Below, in pieces: positions 36,885 through 47,114 of a stretch of DNA of 64,000 nucleotides (position 1 is the stretch's first letter; each line of letters begins with the position of its first letter). Below the pieces are notes generated by a model. That model made no database searches, was not told where the DNA came from, and saw only the letters and a list, made by a program, of their open reading frames with translations. A program made the translations under genes and the position numbers. The stretch spans positions 97,297,022 through 97,361,021 of the forward strand of contig NC_089492.1 in the NCBI RefSeq assembly GCF_036850765.1, read 5' to 3'. The DNA is from Saccopteryx bilineata (Eukaryota > Chordata > Mammalia > Chiroptera > Emballonuridae).

Positions 36885-37485
36885 GTTTCTTTTTCCCCTT
36901 AAAATATTGATATTTCAAGATATAAATCTCAATGCTTGTTCTTGCTTTCAAAGCTTACCTTCCATTTTTGGTCTACATTGTATATTAGTAAAGAGGTGAT
37001 ATTGAAATGATTAGTGCCCCCCACCCCCATGATGGGGAATTCTCTTTATCTTGCTCAAAATAGTCATTCCTTTACTCTGGAAAAATAACTTTGAAATAAC
37101 ACTAACTTTAGTATTATATGTACTTAAAAATAAATGGTGCTTACATATTTTTTCATGTTTACTATTATTGCTATTTACAGAAATATGCTCTTTCCCATCT
37201 ATCTAAACATAACTTTTTAAAATCAGCAATCACTCAACTACTTTTGAAGACTTTTCATGTCTTTCCACATGAAGACAATCCAGAACACAGCCCAAGATAA
37301 TGCATAGAGAAGTTACATAGTTCAGCTTTGGAAGTCAGGTTCTTAGCACTGCCCATTAAGTTTAAGTAAGTTCTTCTGAAAAGGAATAATTTAAGATTTT
37401 CACAATTTTCTCTTTTGATTTCTCCTTAATTAAAAGCAGCATTTCTATTCTGTATTCTGTATGCACATATCTTTTATATAAAATA
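36885..37485. other. Sequence without clear features
   Basis: AT-rich; nothing recognised. Confidence 0.5.
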
Positions 37486-37489
37486 ATCC

Positions 37490-37840
37490 ATGTTGCAATA
37501 CATTCTTTACTTTTTATTATAGTAAATTTCAAACACACATAAAAGTAGAGGAGGAAATAGAATGAGTCTCTTTGTACCCGTTTTCAGCTTCAACAGTTGA
37601 CAACAAATAGTCAATTTTGTGACACTTAGATTTCCCAAGTGTGTTTCAGGTTTGATTATTTTAAAGCCCCTTTTGGATATCATATCATTCCATCAGTAAA
37701 TACTTAAATGAGTATGTCTAAAAGAGAACTCATTGTTTTTCATGACTGCAACATTATCACACTTAAAAAATTAACAACTACTTACTTTAATCAAATATTC
37801 AGAGTGGAAATGTCTCTCTAATGAGAGAACAAATGGTTCT
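37490..37840. mobile_element. Old L1-type 3' region
   Basis: 'aaatttcaaacacacataaaa', 'agcttcaacagttgacaac', 'tttaaagccccttttggat' and 'aatacttaaatgagtatg' recall an old mammalian L1 3' UTR. The family name and strand are not certain. Confidence 0.45.
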
Positions 37841-37913
37841 CTCATTAACAATATGTTTGCACTTGGTGTTGAAGAATAATGATTTAAATAACATTTAAAA
37901 ATTGCATATGTCT

Positions 37914-38073
37914 CTGCCTGGATAGCTTAGCTGATAGAGTGTTGGTCCAAGCACAAAGGTTGATGGTTCGATCCCTGGTCGGGGCACATACAGGAATAGA
38001 TCACTCTTCCTCTCTCTGTCTCTCTCTCTTTCCCCTCCTCTCTCTCAAAAGTCAATAAATAAAAAAAAGTTTT
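37914..38073 (+). mobile_element. Short tRNA-derived SINE, older copy
   Basis: A tRNA-like head (TAGCTTAGCTGATAGAGTG, with B-box GGTTCGATCCC) is followed by 'ggggcacatacaggaatag', a CT-rich stretch and an A-rich tail. The flanks AATTGCATATGTCT and AATTACAGATGTCT are a plausible decayed duplication. Confidence 0.8.
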
Positions 38074-38524
38074 TAATTACAGATGTCTAAAATGTCTTCA
38101 GGATCCTCTTTATAAATCCCCCCTCTCATTTTCTTCTTCCAATTTAATGTCCCTAAGAATTCAAGTCCTTTTTCCAGTCAAGCTTCAGACATTCTGCAAT
38201 TTGCTGGACGCGTTGCTGTTTTATCTTTTTTGTACACCTAGAGGCTTAGCTGGCATGACTGTGTCATAGGGAATGGTGTGTATATATCTTTCATTTTTCA
38301 TACTAAGAAGCAAATGTTGACTAGTTGCCCTCTTTTCGTGTTGTTAAACTTCCTAGAGTGCTCAGGTCTTGTCAGCTTGATTCATTCAAGCTCTTCAACA
38401 AGTGTTTTTGGCAGTCATTGATGATCACTGTCCAGATTCTTTATTTCATTGGACATTTTAAATTGGTAATATTTTATGTATCATTACTTCATAATTTTCT
38501 AGTTCAGATTCATTCTTTATAATA

Positions 38525-38945
38525 GCAAAATTCATTGTTTTAATAGGAAAAAGTTACTGCAACAATCTAAATGCTTAACAATAGGCTGTCTGACACATTG
38601 TGATAATTGTGGTCAGGCATTAAAAAATGAATTATAGATCCACGTTGACATGAACACAATGATCTGTAGATCAATATAGATTATAAATATATGCTCAAAT
38701 GAACATATAGCTTGTTAAAAGCATGGTACAAAATATCATGTATAGTTGGATGCTATATTTATAAAACTAATTTTGTATGAATAAAAGATGTATAGCTATA
38801 TGCATAGAAAATTTGTGAAAGCCTATCCTTTCAAATGTAACATTTATTGATTTCTGGATGGTGGTGTTTGAGTAATTTTCTCTTTCCACTCTACTTACTT
38901 TCATTAATGCATGAATATTTTTTAAAATTAACAAGAAAAAGTAAC
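38525..38945 (+). mobile_element. Old L1 LINE 3' fragment
   Basis: 'aacaatctaaatgcttaac', 'aggcattaaaaaatgaatt' and 'gatttctggatggtggtg' follow the end of L1 ORF2 and the 3' UTR of old mammalian L1s in sense. Heavily diverged. Confidence 0.6.
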
Positions 38946-38949
38946 AGTG

Positions 38950-40400
38950 AAATTTTATATTTTTACAATTAAAAGAGTAATTTCAGTCAACAGTTGAAAA
39001 CATTTACTTGTATAAAGCCAATAAATCAATTTTTAATTTGGAAATAAAGAAGATCCTTGTTCATTGCCATTTAAACCTAACCTGTACCACTGTTTCTTCT
39101 TCCCTTAAATCTCATGGTACAGATTACAGATAAGCAGCTTGGTTATTACTATGATTTCTGTCATCCAACTTCTACGATTTTATGCCTAGGCTTGATGCTT
39201 CTTATCACCTGTGAAATTGCTGATTTTATCCTGAACCAAGCTGCTGGAAGCTTTACACCAAAGGTTTAGTTTCTCAAACAGAATCAGTTGCCACTGCTAA
39301 TATTCCATGGTTCATGGAGACTCTCTCTATATTTAATATTCAAAACTAGCCTTTGATATAAGTATTGACAACTTTAATATACAGATGGGAGTAAATCCCT
39401 TGTTCACACAGCTAATAACCCCTTGCACTGGACTTGGACCCAGCACTTTTTATTCTAAAACCCTTTCTTTGCCTGCTGGACCAGCACATTTCAAGATCAT
39501 TCTCATTCACTTAATTTTCCACCTTGGAAGTCTTATCTGACAAGTCTTAACTACACAGAGACCATCTCACTTAGTTTTCTGCCACCACATCTCTGTTAGA
39601 ATAGATTACCTTGTCTGTCAGTGTCTAAACTCGCATGGCACTAGCCCAATTTCAGCCCCCGTGAAACAAGGATGTACTACTTCCCCATCACCCTATGTAC
39701 TGAGATAGTAATAAATTGTGAGTTAAGCACACCGGATTGCTATTACTGTCTAAAAATAATGTTTTTCCATCTGTCATATAGAGGAAGCACACCCTTCATT
39801 AAAATAAAAAGTTACTGACCTCAGGCATCTGTCTGGAAATACCCTATTCATAGCCCCCAAGGCTATAAGGTTGACAGGAAATCTGAAATGATTCCTGCCA
39901 TTGCAAGATGTTGAAACTGTCCTTTTTTGAAATTGCAAATAGTGAAAATCTCAGATAACTTTGGCAAGATTGGGCAAGACTCACTTTTTAATTAACACTT
40001 TTTAAGACAAAACTTTAATACACATGCTTCTGTTATATGCTGGCAGATCTTAAAAAGATAAGAAATTGTAAAAGATATTTATCCAGCTATACTGCATCAT
40101 CTAGTAGGTGAAAAGGTCAGAGCACCAAGTCCACAGGAGAGAAAGGAATAGACTGAGATTGTGAACAATCCTGACCTATATCTAAACCAGGGGCATTATA
40201 AATATATATATGGGTGTGAAAGCAGAGGAAGTCCAAGTGGTACGGAAAGCCAAGTGCTGTCAATGGTGACATTCAACTGGCACATGATAAAGAAATGTTC
40301 ATTTTACATGACAACCCTGCAGTAGACTTATGCTTGCGTGCTGTGTCAAAAACCCTAAAACCTTGAATTAAAAGATCTGGATACAAGCCTGACAACATCT
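38950..40400. other. Sequence without clear features
   Basis: AT-rich; no repeat family or exon recognised. Confidence 0.5.
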
Positions 40401-40565
40401 ATCAAAACAACTCTTAATCTCTGTGAGCCTCATAATATTGATCTCCTTAGAAAGAAAATGAAAGTGAAGCATTCCATTCCACTTAGGCCATAGTGTTGGG
40501 GAGATTGCAGAAGAACATACGTGAGACAGTACTTGGTAAAACATAAAGCACTATATTAATACAAG
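40400..40565 (+). mobile_element. MIR fragment
   Basis: 'aatctctgtgagcctcataa' and 'gacagtacttggtaaaaca' resemble sense MIR. Diverged; tentative. Confidence 0.45.
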
Positions 40566-40639
40566 GCTGAGTGTTTGGAATTATTTGCCAATTACACAGC
40601 CCTAGCTGTTGTCACCCAACACTCTCCCATTGGCCTGTT

Positions 40640-41050
40640 TCAAACATGTATAGTTCTCCAATAAATGTTTTTCGAGTGCCTACTCTATACCGGTCCTATT
40701 CTAGGTTCCTTGGGTGTAGCAGTAAACACAATAAAATTTCCTGCCCTCTTGGAGTTTACATATCCAGTTAGCAGAGATTCAACAAACATTTCTGCATACC
40801 TACTATGTGTTAAACACATGGTGGAATTGAATATACACACTATCTGTCATTGTGTAATCTATGGGTTAGAAAGCAGCCTGGAGCCTGCCCAGTTTAAGGT
40901 GAACGATATATAACACAGCATTATACAGCTAAGATAGCGCATAGAGGAGACACAGAGCTCAGACTGGGGAGTCAGAAAGGCATTTTGAAGGAAGTACCAC
41001 TCATGCCAGAAGACAGAACACAGAATGGGGGTGTTAAGCAATTTTCCCAT
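40640..41050 (-). mobile_element. L2 fragment
   Basis: 'caataaatgtttttcgagtg', 'tcctattctaggttccttgg' and 'ctgccctcttggagtttac' are in antisense L2 order, with a partial second copy starting near 40785. Confidence 0.75.
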
Positions 41051-41269
41051 TCTTCTCTGCATTTTAGGTATACTGGTACTGTCTGAGGGGAGACCTAAGA
41101 CATAAGGGATCTAGATGTCATACCGCATGGTAAATAATGAAAGAACTGAACTGCAGATGCTTAGTGTGGATTATGAAAGACAAACATAATTACCTAATTG
41201 TAAATAAATTAATTTCATGTGATCCCAGGTAGCAAATTTCAATCAATGAACAAGAATCTGTAAATCTTC

Positions 41270-41785
41270 CTAAAATCTTTACTCTCACCTCTTCTATTTC
41301 CTCTGGGATTATCTTTCCCTCAATATTTAACTAACATCCCAAACCTCCATTCCAAAATTCCTTAGCCCTCTTCCCTGCTTTATGTTTCTTCACAGCACAT
41401 AACACCTCTGATATATATATATTTTAATTTATTTATCATTTATTAATCTGCCTACTCTCAAAATAATATGTCATGAGAAGGCATAGATTTTACATGTTTT
41501 GTTCATTTATATTTCAAGTTCCTAGAAGAATATCTAGACCAGTGTTTCTCAACCATTGATTCACTGGTTTGCCAGAAATTTGGAGCTAGTCTGTGAAAGA
41601 GTGAACCATCCGGATGTTGTAAGAAGATCATAGACCCAATCAATGATCTCAGTCAAATTAGTTTATGCTCAGAGTGATTTCTGCCTTAGCAGTCTCCAAA
41701 ATAATTCTATTTTCACTAGTCCCCAAGTGTAAAAAGGTTGAAAACCAGTGGTCTAGGTCATAAATATTTGTTGGATAAATGAATA
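41270..41785 (+). mobile_element. L2 3' end, split by a hAT insertion
   Basis: Sense L2 text runs to 'caagttcctagaagaatatct' and resumes at 41751 with 'aaatatttgttggataaatg', the L2 terminus. A hAT element of 211 bp sits between. Confidence 0.75.
41540..41750. mobile_element. hAT miniature element nested in L2
   Basis: Terminal inverted repeats CAGTGTTTCTCAACC and GGTTGAAAACCAGTG bound a 211-bp non-coding element. Flanks ATCTAGAC and GTCTAGGT are a decayed 8-bp duplication. Together these are diagnostic of non-autonomous hAT elements. Confidence 0.85.
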
Positions 41786-41789
41786 AAAG

Positions 41790-42225
41790 TTGTCCAGGAT
41801 ATAAAAACATTTGCTTCATAAAACAGCGTATTTCTATTATAGAAATGTGACACCCTAACTTGGGAATCAATGTTATCAGAAAATGACACAATTAGGACTA
41901 ATAGATTTTCCTTTCCTTAACTACTTAACTTCATAACATGCAGTTTCTGTTTTCTTCTTTGGGGCATATATATTTTTATGCACAAAATTGCCTTATCACA
42001 TAGTTAATGAATATAGTATCAGAGGGGAATATTTGCTTTTGAATAAAACACAATTGATTTCTCCGAAAAGAGTACTGTCTCAATGGTAAGATTAAATTTA
42101 TCTTTCAATTTCTAATTACATTGAAATCTCAATGCTTCTTACAGTTTCAATGTTAACTTCCATTTTTTTCTTCCATAGTTCCTGCTAATATTGTGGTATT
42201 AATCTCAGTCATGATTATTGTCATG
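41790..42225. other. Sequence without clear features
   Basis: AT-rich; nothing recognised. Confidence 0.5.
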
Positions 42226-42229
42226 GTAG

Positions 42230-42405
42230 CTAACATTCTATACTAACTATAATAGTAGCTAACATTTATGAAATATGCCTAGCACTGTTCTGGACACTTT
42301 ACAAGTATGAAGTTATTTAATCTTATTACCAGTCCTTTAATTTATCCATTCTTTAGAGTTAAAGAACTGAATTATAGAAAGGTTGGGTAAAAGTTGGCAG
42401 TTTGT
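42230..42405 (-). mobile_element. MIR SINE
   Basis: 'agtagctaacatttatgaaa', 'ctagcactgttctggacac' and 'gaactgaattatagaaagg' match the reverse complement of MIR. 'gtagctaacattctatac' just before may be a local duplicate of the MIR end. Confidence 0.75.
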
Positions 42406-42706
42406 TTTGGGAAGCCTATGCTCATGGCCATAATCTTAGACCTAAAAATTTACTATTGGTTTCCATTTAGATAGGTGTTTGCAAAGCTTTGGTTAACTAT
42501 ATATCCGAAGAAGCTAAAACAATTGTCTGCATCTGTACGAAAAACCTCTGTAAAAAAAGGAAATTATGATTTTCTTGGAGTCCTGAGAAATAAATTGAAC
42601 TAAAGTAGCCAAGGTTAAAATATATTTTGCTGTGTTTTTATTGCCTTAAATTTGTTAAAAAATATTTATTTACAAATCTATTTGTTGATAGTTGCGTGTC
42701 TTAGAG

Positions 42707-43217
42707 CAGCAGTTCTTAAACTCTGTGGACCCCATTATACTTTAAAAAGTTAGTGAGGATTCAAAAGAACTTTTGCTTATATGGATTACAATTATAGTCA
42801 TTTATTGTATTAGAAATTAAAATGAAGAATGTATTAAATATTTACTTATGAATTCAACAAAATAACAATAATATACCCGTTACATGTTAACATAAATAAT
42901 GTGTTCTTATAAAAATAACTACAATTCCAAAACAAAACGTTAGTGAAAAGAATGAACTTGTTTCACATATTTGCAAATATTTCAAATATTTGGCTTAAGA
43001 GAATACAGTTGGGTTTTCATATCTGTTCCCCCATTTAACCTACTGCAATATCATGATACCACGTGGCCTCTGAAACTCCAGTGTACAAGTGTGGGGAAAT
43101 GAGGGCAAAAAAGGCAAATAACATCTTCATATTTTATGAAAATACCACTAACCTATGGACCTCTTGAAAGAGTCTCAGATGATCAGGGGTCCCCAGATCA
43201 CACTTTGAGAACTGCTG
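42707..43217. mobile_element. MER1-like hAT element (Charlie group)
   Basis: Inverted termini CAGCAGTTCTTAAACT and ACTTTGAGAACTGCTG bound 511 bp. The flanks TCTTAGAG and TCTTAGAT are a 7/8 target duplication. Internal text such as 'cgttacatgttaacataaat' and 'aaaaggcaaataacatctt' matches my memory of the eutherian MER1 family. There is no transposase coding capacity. Confidence 0.88.
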
Positions 43218-43229
43218 TCTTAGATTGAC

Positions 43230-43945
43230 CAACTAGGAGAAAAACAAAATAAACCTTAGTGCTTTTTTAAAGATAATTACATATGCCATAGGGTCTCCTA
43301 TTTTCAGTTCTGTTTCCCTCCAAAATATAACAGTCTATGATGCTTCATAATTTGTAAAGGGTTTGGGAGACATTTCCTCCTTTAAGCAATTTTCTAATCA
43401 AAATATAGTCAACAACCTTAACATATTTCCAGATTTCTTTTTATCTCTAAGAGCCTTGCTTTGTTTCAAAGCATAGAAATAAATAAGTAATGAGACATCA
43501 AAGGTATTACTTACAAGTTAATTGAAACATTGTGAGCTTAGTTGTGGAACATTTTGGTTATTTATGCAAGTGTTAGGTTCTCTTTCAAGACCCCTGACTT
43601 TTCCTATTCATCTATTCCTCATATCACCCTATTTGCAACAACTCTTTATTCCCTTGTCTTCATCAAAGGGCTAAATGTGTAAGGCAGAGTGCTGTGTCTC
43701 AATTTCCCAGAGCCACCATGCATTGTCATCCAAACTCCATTGCCGGACTGCCTTGGCAAAGAGGCTCAGCTCTTGCTTCATACCTTCTGGAGCCAGTTTA
43801 TTCATTTAGGGCAAGGCAAATGAAGTCTTACTCCTATGAAGCTTGCTCTCATCCAGGGGAGACTGAAACTGAAGATCTAATCTAATGTTAGGTAGTAATA
43901 ATCCCTAGGAAAAGGTAAGCACGTTGTGGGATAGAGCAGGACAAA
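43230..43945. other. Sequence without clear features
   Basis: Nothing recognised. Confidence 0.5.
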
Positions 43946-43949
43946 GGAG

Positions 43950-44850
43950 GGGTTAGGTAAGGTGGTCAGCGAAGACCTCCCTTAGCAGGTGGGATTCGCT
44001 AAGAGCTCTGAAAGAGTTAGAGAGAAGTCTATATCTGGTGTAAGAGCAGTCCTGGTAGAGGGCATAGAAAATGCTAATTCCCTAAAGTCAGAAGACACTT
44101 GGTTAATTTGCATATGAGGAAACAGTAGGAGCCACTGTTGCTGGAGCCAAATGAACAAGTGGTAGAGATATAGGAGCTGAGAGGTTGTTACAATTTATTC
44201 TAAGAGTGCCAGAGCCACTTAAAGGTTTTGAGTAGAAGAGTGTCATGTTTAAAGAGGATCCCTCTGAGCACACTTTCATCAGCCTAGGCTAGGGGCATGA
44301 TGGAAGCAGAGAGACCAGTGGGGAGAGAGTTGCTGGTGGCTTTCACTAGGATGTTAGCAGTGGGAGAGGATGGTCCAATCTAGGTTCTTTTCAGATAGTA
44401 GAGAGAGCAGAATTAGCAGATAGATCAAAAGTGGGATATATGAAAAAGTAACCATGGGTGAATGGATTTTCTACTGAGCAATTGGGTAAACATAGTTGCC
44501 ATGTACTAAGATCCCAAAGAATTCAGGGAACAGAAATAAAATGTTTTGTTTTGAGTATATTATGTTTAAGATGCCTAGAAGATATACGAGTAAGGGTATT
44601 GACTTCTCAGTTGAGCATAAGAGTGTGGAACTCAGAGTTGTGGCCTGAGATAAAAATTTGAGCATTATTGCCACATAGATGGACATTAAAAATCCATGAT
44701 ACTGGGTAGAATCAAATAAGGAGTGAAAGTAGAAAGGAGGGGGAAGGGGGTCTAAGGAAAGCCCAGGACACTTCCTATATTTAAGATTGAGAAAAGAGGA
44801 AGGTCCAGAGAAGGAAACCAAAATGAGTGGCATTGAATTATGAGGAGAAT
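43950..44850 (-). mobile_element. Long L2 LINE fragment
   Basis: For about 900 bp the forward strand follows the antisense of L2: 'gtggtcagcgaagacctccc', 'aagagtgtcatgtttaaag', 'gcagagagaccagtgggga' and 'tatgtttaagatgcctagaag'. This is the longest L2 segment in the window. It carries many stops in all frames. Confidence 0.75.
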
Positions 44851-45028
44851 GAAGAGAACGTAATGTTCTGCATCTAAACACAAAAGTTTAGAAAGTAGGT
44901 AGCAGCTACACTAAATGACAATTCTTTTAATTGCTACTGATTTTAAAACACCATCTGAGAACCTGATGGCTTTTCCCTTCTACATTCCTTTCTGGACAAC
45001 AGATCTACACCTAAGGTTTACCTTAGAT

Positions 45029-45365
45029 CAGGGGTCCCCAAACTTTTTACACAGGGGACCAGTTCACTGTCCCTCAGACTGTTGGAGGGCCGGACTATAA
45101 AAAAAAACTATGACCAAATCCTTATGCACACTGCACATATCTTATTTTAAAGTAAAAAACCAAAATATTATTTTAAATAATATTTAAAATAAAGAACAAG
45201 TAAATTTAAATCAACAAACTGACTAGTATTTCAGTGGAAACTATGCTACCCTCACTGACACCAATGAAAGAAGTGCCCCTTTCAGAAGTGCAACGGGGGC
45301 CAGGAAATGGCCTCAGCTGGCCGCATGCGGCCTGGCCCATGGGGCCTGTAGTTTGGGGACCCCTG
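45029..45365 (+). mobile_element. hAT miniature element, copy 1
   Basis: Inverted termini CAGGGGTCCCCAAACT and AGTTTGGGGACCCCTG, and a perfect 8-bp duplication CCTTAGAT at 45021-45028 and 45366-45373. Non-coding, 337 bp. Relative to copy 2 at 46451 it lacks about 30 internal bases near 45250. Confidence 0.95.
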
Positions 45366-45374
45366 CCTTAGATG

Positions 45375-46445
45375 TTTTGCTCTTTGTTTTGCTCCTATCC
45401 ACTTCCTGGATTACCCCTATCCCATGCCATAGCATGCTTTTGATGTCAAAGACCAGGATCCTTGCCCCATATCCAGAGTCCATTCGTTCTCTAGCATAAC
45501 ATTTCACAAAGAAATCTGTTAATAAACAAGCACCATGTGTGTCAACTGGAAGCAATTGGTTTGTTGTATTCAACTAAAAACAAAAGATACAACAAGATTC
45601 ACAGGCGCAATACGGCAACTGTTCAGTAGTTATTTTATGGAACATTAAATTAACTGGACTTTTTCATATTTATGAGAAAATAATTGATACTCATAATGAT
45701 GTTTCTAAATTAATATATGGTCCCTAAAGCCTTCTTACTCATTAAAGAAAAACTAAGTACAGTGAGTGTCCTTTAGGGTTAAACATAAAACCTCCTGTTC
45801 TAATTTTTCTAAAATCAGAAATTAATGTGTGGCCATATAGCTATCCTCTACTAACAAGAATAATTTATTGCACAGAGAATGATATTTTCTAAGCACAGTT
45901 AATAGGAGAATTTACTGGGATTGAGTCAGCAGAAAGGAGAGGTAGGGGGCATTTCTGTTCTGGGCTGTACATTGTGGTGGACTATCAATGACAATAAAAG
46001 AGCATGGGTGAGGGTTCAGTTCACCCTGTTCAGTCTATGCAGGGAATTAAGGTCAGGGTTTCAAGGCATGCATTAAGGCAGAAGTTGTCAGGAGAGTTCA
46101 TAGACATTAGAAGAAAAACAGTTAGGGGGAGGTGAGACATTCATAATGTGGGGAATACATTGTGGTTCAGACTCAGTTTGCATGGCTTAGCCTTGAGGCC
46201 TTCTGTCGTGGTGGGAAATTAATGATATGAAAGAAATGATAGCATAAGAAATGATTTCTGAGGCTCCAATATCAGACTGAGAATGAGTAATTGTCACACC
46301 TTGTGAATGCTTTACCTACATCCCTGCAATGTCATCTACGGTGGGCAAATACCTCCAGGCAAACCAGAGGAAATGGAGAGGGCCCTACACCACCAGAACT
46401 TGCCTGAAATACTGCCGATCTAGTGTCTTCCCAGGTGCCTGGCTC
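45375..46445. other. Spacer between the two hAT copies
   Basis: Nothing recognised in this 1.07-kb stretch. Confidence 0.5.
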
Positions 46446-46450
46446 TAGAC

Positions 46451-46809
46451 CAGGGGTCCCCAAACTACAGCCTGCGGGTCGCATGTGGCCCCCTGAGGCC
46501 ATTTATTCTGCCCCCGCCACACTTCCAGAAGGGGCACCTCTTCCATTGGTGATCAGTGAGAGGAGCACATTGACCATCTCATTAGCCAAAAGCAGGCCCA
46601 TAGTTCCCATTGAAATACTGGTCAGTTTGTTGATTTAAATTTACTTGTTCTTTATTTTAAATATTGTATTCGCTCCCATTTTGTTTTTTTACTTTAAAAT
46701 AAGATATGTGCGGTGTGCATAGGGATTTGTTCATAGTTTTTTTTTATAGTCCGGCCCTCCAGTGGTCTGAGGGACAGTGAACTGGCCCCCTGTGTAAAAA
46801 GTTTGGGGA
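46451..46809 (-). mobile_element. hAT miniature element, copy 2, inverted, one terminus damaged
   Basis: Same family as 45029-45365 in opposite orientation, matching along its whole length. The left terminus CAGGGGTCCCCAAACT is intact. The right terminus stops after GTTTGGGGA, losing the final CCCCTG, and no 8-bp duplication is found. Confidence 0.92.
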
Positions 46810-46811
46810 TT

Positions 46812-46835
46812 TAAAGGGATTTTTAAATCCCTTTA
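46812..46835. repeat. Perfect 11-bp-arm palindrome at the damaged hAT end
   Basis: TAAAGGGATTT and AAATCCCTTTA are separated by TT, directly where the missing terminus of hAT copy 2 should be. Confidence 0.9.
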
Positions 46836-46839
46836 GTCA

Positions 46840-47110
46840 ACCAACATTTTCTGCAGTCCTACTAGCTAGCTGGGTCTGTAGAGAGAGACAGGTGAATAAG
46901 AGAAAATTGTTGCCTTCTCGGAATCCCAAGCTTGGAGTAGGAGAAGATAGAAAGATGGACAAGCCAGTGAATGCAGTACAGAGGCCTGGTCTGGGTGTTA
47001 TAAGGGGGGAAGGCAGGGCTGGGTCTGCACAGAGGAAGGAAACGAGGATGACTGAGTAGGGCTTTCAAAAGAAGTTGATGGCTAAACTGAGTCTTAAAGG
47101 ACCACTAGAG
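46840..47110 (-). mobile_element. L2 fragment
   Basis: 'gacaggtgaataagagaaaa', 'aagcttggagtaggagaag' and 'gctaaactgagtcttaaagg' fit antisense L2. Confidence 0.65.
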
Positions 47111-47114
47111 GCTT

